DNA from: Spirochaetota bacterium
GTDB lineage: Bacteria; Spirochaetota; UBA4802; JAFGJZ01
Direction: 5' to 3'
Assembly (NCBI GenBank): GCA_023396665.1
Contig: JAEWVL010000381.1
Coordinates: forward strand, 1-6,423
Length of the DNA: 6,423 bases
Shown: positions 1-4,233 of the stretch, in pieces
Layout of the letters: each line of letters starts with the position of its first letter
Position numbering within the stretch: position 1 is the first letter of the stretch
Position numbers and translations under genes: made by a program
The notes under the pieces: model-generated
What the model was told of the DNA's origin: nothing
Databases searched by the model: none
What the model saw: the letters and a program-made list of their open reading frames with translations, nothing else

Positions 1-313
1 CGCATAGTTTGTTCTGCTTAAGCGCAAGAGCGCAATTTTTTACATAATCCTCACAGGGGAAATAGGGTTTCACATCGTAAATGATTGAAGCCTCCGGTAA
101 CGATGCCCCTGAACACTTTATGATCCCCCTCTTCATATCGACGGCGGCAAGTGTGAACACCGCAGAAGCGAGCTTTTCTCCCATTTTGTAAAAGACAATG
201 GCATTGCTGAAAGATTCAAGGTGCAGTAAACCGTCCCGAAAGGCCTCGAGCATGCAGATGCAGCCATTATCATATCGGCCTATTTCCTGCAGTTCTAACT
301 GTTGTTCCTTCAT
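1..313 (-). CDS. TsaA/TrmO-fold protein, partial (3' end beyond the left edge)
   Basis: Reading down from an ATG at 313 the frame stays open for 104 codons and leaves the window, so the C-terminus is missing. Two blocks match the TsaA/TrmO (YaeB-like) fold. Residues 22-42 (LEAFRDGLLHLESFSNAIVF...) resemble the family's 'E-(Y/F)-x-D/E-G-L-x-x-L-E-x-F-S-H' helix. Residues 64-86, ending IIYDVKPYFP, resemble its 'G-x-D-x-x-D-G-T-P-(V/I)-x-D-I-K-P-Y-x-P' strand. TrmO N6-methylates t6A37 in certain tRNAs using SAM. Here the N-terminal 'GIPRQ' loop and the central 'F-A-T-R-S-P-x-R-P-N-P-I-G' SAM signature are absent: only about 20 residues link the two blocks. Methyltransferase activity is therefore doubtful, and a degenerate or repurposed family member is more likely. 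The start is the first ATG after an in-frame stop at 335-337; a weak GGGG ribosome site lies just before it. Family placement is fairly sure, function is not. Confidence 0.6.
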   Translation of the reverse strand, partial: MKEQQLELQEIGRYDNGCICMLEAFRDGLLHLESFSNAIVFYKMGEKLASAVFTLAAVDMKRGIIKCSGASLPEASIIYDVKPYFPCEDYVKNCALALKQNKLC

Positions 314-455
314 AGTACCCCGACAAATATTGAATTAGACCGAATTTCGAACAGCTGCACGTCACAACCCCCGTTGCCGGCCCTGCAATTAGCAGAATAG
401 CATAGAGAAATATTTTCTTCCTGTCCGGTATTGCTTTTTTGGGGGCATATTTCAT
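270..455 (-). CDS. Possible small hydrophobic protein (61 aa), doubtful
   Basis: An ATG at 455 opens 61 codons ending at 270. The product has a basic N-terminus (MKYAPKKAIPDRKK), one hydrophobic stretch (residues 15-33, IFLYAILLIAGPATGVVTC) and a short polar tail, so it resembles a signal peptide or a single-span membrane protein. The Cys after VVT is not in a normal lipobox. An AAGAG lies only 3 nt before the ATG, which is close for a ribosome site. A TTG at 479 would add eight residues. The last 44 nt overlap the start of the TsaA-like gene, which weakens the case for both starts being right. I recognise no family. It may be a real small membrane peptide or a chance frame. Confidence 0.25.
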   Translation of the reverse strand: MKYAPKKAIPDRKKIFLYAILLIAGPATGVVTCSCSKFGLIQYLSGYYEGTTVRTAGNRPI

Positions 456-468
456 TTTCTCTTGATCA

Positions 469-600
469 TTATTGCGCAAATTGCTTTTCAGAACAATCCA
501 TACCGTATTTTTCTTGATCGATCAGAATTTTGCTTGCCCATTCGTATACAGAAGCCGGATATGAATTGCCCCATCTATTATCTTGCTGGAAAATAAAATG
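469..600 (-). pseudogene. Coding-like 3' fragment without a start codon
   Basis: On the minus strand a frame open from 681 to a TAA at 469-471 contains a tail that reads like real protein from about 588 down: residues such as QQDNRWGNSYPASVYEWASK followed by ILIDQEKYGMDCSEKQFAQ and stop. There is no ATG or GTG in the open stretch, only a TTG at 615, and the part above 600 lies antisense to the glycosyltransferase gene. The fragment could be the C-terminal remnant of a minus-strand gene whose front was lost when the glycosyltransferase arrived. It could also be a chance frame. I cannot name a family. Confidence 0.2.
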
Positions 601-1533
601 AGTGACAAAAAACAAAAACGAACAATTGTACCGGTCGTATTTTCTTTTAACGATACATTTATTATTCCAGCCATGGTATGTTTAACTTCTCTTCTCGAAA
701 ATGCGAACGATGGTACTGACTATGAGATCAGTATTTTGCATTCGGGAAAGCGGCTCTCCGGTGAAAACAAAAAGCTGGTCACCCGATTAGCCATGAACTA
801 CAGTAACTGTAAAATCAATTTCATAGATCTCAATGACCGGTTTATGCAAACTTTTGAAGTTCGCAATATCTCCATCGACACCTATTACCGCCTGGCTATT
901 CCGGATTATTTCACATCACACAAGCGAATTATCTACGCCGATGTGGACATGATTTTTCTGAACGACCTTTCACCTCTGATGACATTGAAAATGGGTAATC
1001 ACTCGGTGGCTGCAGTAGCTGATATCGTAATTTCAAACAATTACAAGAAGCACTACGGTTTCGGGTATGACAGCTATTTTAATGCGGGTTTTCTGGTAAT
1101 GAATCTTGATAAAATCAACAGGATGGGTGATTATCACGAAAAACTCCGACCGCTTTTGAATAAGAATTTCTATTATCAGGATCAGGACATTCTGAATCTT
1201 CTTTACAAAGACGATGTATTTTTTCTTGATCAGGAATACAATTTCAGCCCGAATCATCTGGACATAAAAAACGTAAAAAATAAAGATATCAGCGTCGTTC
1301 ACTTTGTGGGGAAAAAACCCTGGAACTGTATGCTGCCCCTGGGCGATCTCTGGTGGGAGTACTTCAGAAAATCACCCGTATACGAGGCTGAACGCTACCT
1401 GAATTTTCAGAGAAAGGAATTCAAACTGCTCAATGCGATCCGGCGCGTTCTTAGTTTTTTCACTATTGAAAAATATACCAGCCGTATTCGGAGCAATTTT
1501 CTTCGCCCGAAAATTGACAACAGCGAGAAATAA
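598..1533 (+). CDS. Glycosyltransferase family 8 (LPS/glycan galactosyl- or glucosyltransferase type)
   Basis: A 311-residue, full-length GT8 (GT-A fold, retaining) enzyme. Residues 10-36 (VPVVFSFNDTFIIPAM...SLLENA) are the N-terminal nucleotide-sugar binding strand and helix. Y96-Y97-R98-L99 leads to the metal-binding DxD (D115-V-D117 in IIYADVDMIFLNDL). FNAGFLVMNL (161-170), DQDILN (195-200) and the C-terminal HFVGKKPW (235-242) are the other GT8 hallmarks; the DxD and H235 bind Mn2+. The C-terminus (270-311) is basic, with many Arg and Lys, and may rest on the inner membrane, as in LPS-type GT8 enzymes. It probably adds a hexose from a UDP-sugar to a surface glycan; donor and acceptor cannot be read from sequence. 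The ATG at 598 has GGAAAA 5-10 nt upstream; an in-frame TTG at 583 would add five residues and is less likely. The gene stands alone and looks more AT-rich than its neighbours, which fits transfer of a surface-glycan gene. Confidence 0.93.
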   Translation: MSDKKQKRTIVPVVFSFNDTFIIPAMVCLTSLLENANDGTDYEISILHSGKRLSGENKKLVTRLAMNYSNCKINFIDLNDRFMQTFEVRNISIDTYYRLAIPDYFTSHKRIIYADVDMIFLNDLSPLMTLKMGNHSVAAVADIVISNNYKKHYGFGYDSYFNAGFLVMNLDKINRMGDYHEKLRPLLNKNFYYQDQDILNLLYKDDVFFLDQEYNFSPNHLDIKNVKNKDISVVHFVGKKPWNCMLPLGDLWWEYFRKSPVYEAERYLNFQRKEFKLLNAIRRVLSFFTIEKYTSRIRSNFLRPKIDNSEK

Positions 1534-1559
1534 TTCCCGACAGGCAAAAGACGCAATAA

Positions 1560-1575
1560 GCGGCTGTATGGCCGC
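1560..1575. repeat. Short GC hairpin after the glycosyltransferase gene
   Basis: GCGGC (1560-1564) pairs with GCCGC (1571-1575) around a six-base loop, 27 nt after the glycosyltransferase stop. No T-run follows on the plus strand. On the minus strand TTATT follows, so it could add to termination of the converging minus gene. Weak as a terminator in either direction. Confidence 0.35.
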
Positions 1576-1621
1576 AGATCCTGCTCAGTACGCAAATACC
1601 TTATCGCATCGCATATGTATC

Positions 1622-1662
1622 AGCAGTCTTAAGTCCACGATGGACTTACGCAGGAGACTGCT
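1622..1662. repeat. Long bulged hairpin between convergent genes
   Basis: AGCAGTCT (1622-1629) pairs perfectly with AGACTGCT (1655-1662), and TAAGTCCA (1630-1637) pairs perfectly with TGGACTTA (1641-1648) around a CGA loop. The only break is a six-base bulge, CGCAGG, at 1649-1654. That gives 16 paired bases. It overlaps the TAG stop (1661-1663) of the minus-strand membrane gene and lies 89 nt after the glycosyltransferase stop. No T-run follows on either strand, so it is not a standard intrinsic terminator. It could stall polymerase in both directions, protect mRNA 3' ends, or be a relic of a mobile element. Confidence 0.6.
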
Positions 1663-2104
1663 AGTACTTGATGACCGAGCCGAGAAACTGCATCATGAAA
1701 TCGACACTGCGCATGAAAAATCCGAAATAAGATTTTGTTAAACCCGACTGAAATAAGGTGACGAGATCCATAGAGATAACAATTATCAAACCGACAAAAC
1801 AGACGACAAACCAGAATATACACACCACGAGTCCCAGTACAAGAAAAATGGATTTGAAAATAGCGACAAAAGCCTTATATAAACGGCCGGCCTGTTCTTG
1901 CGTTTTTTTTACCGACTCCGCAGTCTTTTGCAAGGGATTCATTTTACCGCTGTTCTTTTGTGCGACCTTTTCACTCACAGGTGCTGCGGTATTTGCGGCG
2001 GCGACAAGGGGAACATTCAGTGCGATTGTTGAAAAAAAGCAGAAGATACAGCAGAAAAAACAAATACAGCCAAGGGATGATTGCAGGGACTGTACTGTTT
2101 TCAT
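1661..2104 (-). CDS. Hypothetical exported/membrane protein (147 aa)
   Basis: I recognise no family. The ATG at 2104 is preceded by a full GAGGAG ribosome site six bases away. That sets the start, although the frame stays open upstream to 2191. Residues 1-36 look like a Cys- and Phe-rich signal peptide (GCICFFCCIFCFFSTIAL), with possible cleavage near VAAA. Residues 37-76 are polar and rich in Ala, Lys and Gln. Residues 77-117 are strongly hydrophobic (from AFVAIFKSIFLVL to VISMDLVTLF), long enough for one or two membrane helices. The tail (122-147, TKSYFGFFMRSVDFMMQF...) looks amphipathic. An A8 run lies in codons for SVKKTQ (T8 at 1903-1910 on the plus strand). It stands alone, convergent with the glycosyltransferase and divergent from gntR. 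The start signal and signal peptide make it likely a real gene; its role is unknown. Confidence 0.65.
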   Translation of the reverse strand: MKTVQSLQSSLGCICFFCCIFCFFSTIALNVPLVAAANTAAPVSEKVAQKNSGKMNPLQKTAESVKKTQEQAGRLYKAFVAIFKSIFLVLGLVVCIFWFVVCFVGLIIVISMDLVTLFQSGLTKSYFGFFMRSVDFMMQFLGSVIKY

Positions 2105-2110
2105 GCAAAT

Positions 2111-2116
2111 CTCCTC
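2111..2116 (-). promoter_or_regulatory. Ribosome binding site of the membrane protein gene
   Basis: On the minus strand GAGGAG lies six bases before the ATG at 2104. It is the strongest start signal in this frame and decides for the 147-residue form over the 176-residue form that begins at 2191. Confidence 0.75.
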
Positions 2117-2283
2117 AATACGGGTTAAACCATCGAATACGATATTCCACAATGACAACATAGGTAAATACATACTTATATAAATGTCCACTATTAATCT
2201 TCAGCAACTTCTCAGTTCATTTACCGGTTTTAGAAATAATGAAAACGATATAAAACATTGTTGGTGCTGATACATCGAGATTC

Positions 2284-2313
2284 TTTATTGACAAAATAAT
2301 ACCATGTGATAAC
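2284..2313 (+). promoter_or_regulatory. Possible gntR-deoC promoter
   Basis: A perfect -35-like TTGACA (2288-2293) is followed after 14 bases by GATAAC (2308-2313), which is preceded by TGT and so resembles an extended -10 (TGnGATAAC). The spacing is short for a sigma-70 promoter, so the -10 is uncertain. The putative -10 lies inside the dyad at 2302-2338. The 13-mer TTTATTGACAAAA around the -35 recurs before the AraC gene (4082-4094). Confidence 0.4.
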
Positions 2314-2338
2314 GTGGCTTAGCCACTATACCACATGG
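2302..2338. promoter_or_regulatory. 37-bp dyad symmetry, likely GntR operator
   Basis: The dyad is centred on T2320. CCATGTG (2302-2308) mirrors CACATGG (2332-2338), AT mirrors AT next to it, and GTGGC (2314-2318) mirrors GCCAC (2322-2326) around TTA: 14 of 17 arm positions match. Its right arm holds TATACCAC, read GTGGTATA on the other strand, reminiscent of the TGGTATA half-sites known for some HutC-type GntR regulators. It covers the putative -10 and the GGA ribosome site (2337-2339) of gntR, so it can act as an autorepression operator. In RNA, if transcription starts upstream, it can form a hairpin that hides the ribosome site. Confidence 0.55.
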
Positions 2339-2345
2339 ATCGTTT

Positions 2346-3125
2346 ATGAATATCATTAAAGAACCTGTCTATCTGCAAATTGTGCAGGCATTAAAAGAGC
2401 TCTTGCTCAACGGAACATTTGACAGGGGCGCGAAATTCTTGACTGAACGTGAAATCGCCGAGAAATACGAAGTCAGCAGAGCAACCGCCAACAAAGCCTT
2501 ATCGGCACTTGTCAGTGAAGGCCTGGTTTGCTTCAGGAAGGGAATCGGAACATTTGTCATATCGGATCCGCTGGAAAACGATCTCAGCACGCTGGTCTCA
2601 TTTAGCGCACGGGCCGAAGCAAGCGGATTACAGCCGGCAACGGTCGTACGACGATTTGAGATGTGTGAAACCGGCGCTGCAGCAAACGGTCTTTTCGGAA
2701 CGTATCCCCCCCCCGATGATTCAACACTGTACTATATGGAACGCATCAGGTATGCCTCTCAGATGCCGGTCATTGTTGAATACCGTCATCTGCTTCTCCC
2801 GGGAAAATACAGGCTGGATCGCGGCATGCTTGAAGGATCACTCTATACCCTGCTGGAAAAAAAATTCAAAATCACAGTACTGAAAATCGAACAGCAAATC
2901 AATGCGGTACTATTATCAAAAACAGAAGCAACAGCGCTGGGTGTCCCCGTGAACAGTAGCGCGCTTGAAATAAACGCGATTGCCTTTGACGGCAGGATGC
3001 TGCCTCTCTGGCATGAGCGCACTGTGTATCGTGCCGATATGTACGCATTTTCAAATGTAATCGACTTTTCGAAAGGTCGTCAACACGGCCGAATTGAGAA
3101 AAAAAAAGATCACCCTGGCAGATAA
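2346..3125 (+). CDS. GntR/HutC-family transcriptional regulator (wHTH + UTRA)
   Basis: A 259-residue protein of normal family length. Residues 8-71 form the GntR winged helix: VYLQIVQALKELLLNG, then TEREIAEKYEVSRATANKAL (recognition helix about 44-55), then the wing LVCFRKGIGTFV. Residues about 85-240 form the UTRA ligand domain of the HutC subfamily, including YYMERIRYA, PVIVEYRHLL and the closing LPLWHERTVYRADMYAF. UTRA domains usually bind small phosphorylated sugars or related metabolites, which releases the operator. The ATG at 2346 has GGA 6 nt upstream, inside the right arm of the dyad at 2302-2338, so autorepression is likely. deoC follows 16 nt after the stop and is probably its target, with a deoxyribose-type phosphate as possible inducer (inference). 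Two slippery tracts lie inside: C8 at 2706-2713 and A9 at 3099-3107. The last 20 residues are basic and lie beyond the UTRA domain. Confidence 0.93.
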   Translation: MNIIKEPVYLQIVQALKELLLNGTFDRGAKFLTEREIAEKYEVSRATANKALSALVSEGLVCFRKGIGTFVISDPLENDLSTLVSFSARAEASGLQPATVVRRFEMCETGAAANGLFGTYPPPDDSTLYYMERIRYASQMPVIVEYRHLLLPGKYRLDRGMLEGSLYTLLEKKFKITVLKIEQQINAVLLSKTEATALGVPVNSSALEINAIAFDGRMLPLWHERTVYRADMYAFSNVIDFSKGRQHGRIEKKKDHPGR

Positions 3126-3127
3126 TC

Positions 3128-3133
3128 AAGGAG
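3128..3133 (+). promoter_or_regulatory. Ribosome binding site of deoC
   Basis: AAGGAG lies eight bases before the ATG at 3142 and three bases after the gntR stop. It decides the deoC start: an ATG at 3137 is out of frame and hits a stop after one codon, and a TTG at 3094 lies inside gntR without such a site. Confidence 0.8.
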
Positions 3134-3141
3134 AATATGCG

Positions 3142-3855
3142 ATGAATTACAGTTATGAACAGTTGGCGAAAATGATCGACCACAGCCTGCTGAATCCGGT
3201 CTTGTCGGACAAAGCACTGCAGGAGGGAATAGAAATTGCCCGCAGATATGATACCGCCAGTGTTTGCATTATGCCGTTTGCTCTGAAAACCGCTGTTGAT
3301 ATGCTTCGCGGCACTGATGTTTTACCGACCACAACAGTCGGCTTTCCGCACGGGGCTAATTCGAAAACGACGAAGCTATTCGAAACGGAACAGGCGATTG
3401 ATGATGGCGCGAAAGAGATAGATATGGTCGTGAATATCAGCAGGGTGCTCGGCGGCGAATGGAATCCCGTAAAAGACGAAATTGTGGCGATAACAAAACT
3501 CGCACATGAGCATGCCGTAAAAGTTAAGGTTATCTTTGAGAACTGCTATCTCAACGAGCAGCAAAAGGTTCATCTTTGTATAATTTGCAACGAGGCCGAT
3601 GTTGACTGGGTTAAGACTTCAACCGGTTACGGCACTGGCGGCGCAGAGATCAGCGATTTGCTTTTGATGAGAAAACATGCCGCAGCTTCAGTACAGGTGA
3701 AAGCCGCCGGCGGGATTCGTACGCTTGACAGACTCATCGAAATCAGACAAGCCGGCTGCACGCGTGCCGGAGCAACCGCGACAGCCGCAATACTTGATGA
3801 GTACCGTGAAAGAATGGCGGCAGAAGCCCGAGGTCTGCATTCTGCCGCCGAATAA
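3142..3855 (+). CDS. deoC: Deoxyribose-phosphate aldolase
   Basis: A 237-residue class I aldolase (TIM barrel, cytoplasmic) that splits 2-deoxy-D-ribose 5-phosphate into D-glyceraldehyde 3-phosphate and acetaldehyde, in deoxynucleoside salvage. Visible landmarks: IDHSLLNP (12-19), TVGFPHG (65-71), EIDMVVNI with D94, KVIFENCYL (129-137), the Schiff-base lysine K158 in WVKTSTGYGTGGA, and the second active-site lysine K187 in VKAAGGIR. The catalytic set D94, K158, K187 is complete. The phosphate-binding strand reads RAGAT (208-212) where most family members have R-(I/V)-G-(A/T)-S, a mild departure. The gene shares an operon with the GntR regulator upstream and is the last gene in it; there is no permease, kinase or phosphorylase gene in view. 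The supply route of deoxyribose phosphate is therefore unknown. Confidence 0.95.
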   Translation: MNYSYEQLAKMIDHSLLNPVLSDKALQEGIEIARRYDTASVCIMPFALKTAVDMLRGTDVLPTTTVGFPHGANSKTTKLFETEQAIDDGAKEIDMVVNISRVLGGEWNPVKDEIVAITKLAHEHAVKVKVIFENCYLNEQQKVHLCIICNEADVDWVKTSTGYGTGGAEISDLLLMRKHAAASVQVKAAGGIRTLDRLIEIRQAGCTRAGATATAAILDEYRERMAAEARGLHSAAE

Positions 3856-3901
3856 AGATGGTGCCACTGATGTGACAGTCGATGAATTTCATTGTCGATG
3901 T

Positions 3902-3929
3902 TAATGTAATCGTAACGGCCGATTAATTA
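3902..3929. repeat. AT-rich bulged hairpin downstream of deoC
   Basis: TAAT (3902-3905) pairs with ATTA (3926-3929), and TAATCG (3907-3912) pairs with CGATTA (3920-3925), around a TAACGGC loop with G3906 bulged. An alternative pairing is CGTAA (3911-3915) with TTACG (3927-3931). It lies 47 nt after the deoC stop. It has low GC content and no T-run, so it would be a poor intrinsic terminator. Confidence 0.35.
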
Positions 3930-4040
3930 CGGTATGACTTAATCACAAAATACCAATTATACCATGGTGCAGATTTATAGTTATTCTTTTTATCACATTT
4001 TGACTATTTACTTCGACCGCCCGGGTAGCAAAATACCTTC

Positions 4041-4074
4041 TTTTTGAAATTGTTGATAATTACAATTTCAAAAA
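4041..4074. repeat. Perfect 13-bp inverted repeat before the AraC gene
   Basis: TTTTTGAAATTGT (4041-4053) and ACAATTTCAAAAA (4062-4074) are perfect reverse complements around the eight-base spacer TGATAATT. It lies 11 nt before the -35-like TTGACA at 4086. Its position suits a regulator binding site just upstream of a promoter. On either strand the arm is followed by A-rich rather than T-rich sequence, so it is not a usual terminator. Confidence 0.6.
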
Positions 4075-4085
4075 AACATTATTTA

Positions 4086-4116
4086 TTGACAAAACAAGCG
4101 TTGAGAAATGTATCTT
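4086..4116 (+). promoter_or_regulatory. Possible promoter of the AraC gene
   Basis: TTGACA (4086-4091) is a perfect -35 hexamer. The -10 would be TATCTT (4111-4116, 19-base spacing) or TGTATC (4109-4114, 17-base spacing), both weak. A weak core promoter beside an inverted repeat fits an activator-dependent gene. Transcription from here would give a leader of over 100 nt. Confidence 0.4.
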
Positions 4117-4233
4117 TTCCGACAGTGGTGCGGAAGCAATGCATTTTATCCGAATCCGTCGAAGCAACAGAATATATAAAGATGAACAACTATCGGGAAT
4201 ACTCACTTTTGTCTCAAATAGCCGGGAGGGCTT

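Larger units (their letters stand above)
3856..4233. other. Gene-free region between deoC and the AraC gene
   Basis: This stretch of 378 nt has no convincing gene on either strand. It contains direct repeats GTCGATG (3878-3884, 3894-3900) around a palindrome ATGAATTTCAT, a bulged hairpin at 3902-3929, an ACCATGGT palindrome (3961-3968), the 13-bp inverted repeat at 4041-4074 and a promoter-like TTGACA at 4086. No T-run-backed terminator for deoC is visible. From about 4120 to 4224 lies what would be a long 5' leader of the AraC mRNA, in which I see no clear structure. Confidence 0.7.

Noticed and set aside
1622..1662. Integron attC site
   Set aside because: The hairpin is of suitable shape, but the GTTRRRY/RYYYAAC core boxes are absent.
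1433..1741. 102-codon plus-strand frame overlapping the glycosyltransferase end
   Set aside because: Overlaps a well-supported gene in another frame and crosses the long hairpin, with no ribosome site.
1758..2183. 141-codon plus-strand frame
   Set aside because: Lies antisense over the membrane protein gene. The minus frame has a proper ribosome site and a signal peptide; the plus product looks like mirrored hydrophobic code.
2302..2338. CRP-type site (TGTGA half-site)
   Set aside because: Only one TGTGA half is present without a matching TCACA at the right spacing; the larger symmetry explains it better.
3094..3141. TTG start giving a 253-residue DeoC
   Set aside because: The extra 16 residues lie in the gntR end and resemble no DeoC N-terminus; AAGGAG favours the ATG at 3142.
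3882..3926. Small ORF MNFIVDVNVIVTAD
   Set aside because: Fourteen codons without a ribosome site; not distinguishable from chance.
3878..3931. Intrinsic terminator of deoC
   Set aside because: Hairpins are AT-rich, and no T-run follows on the plus strand.
3856..4233. dif or att site for the recombinase
   Set aside because: The inverted repeats do not match the 11-6-11 layout and sequence of known dif sites, and no flanking duplication is seen.
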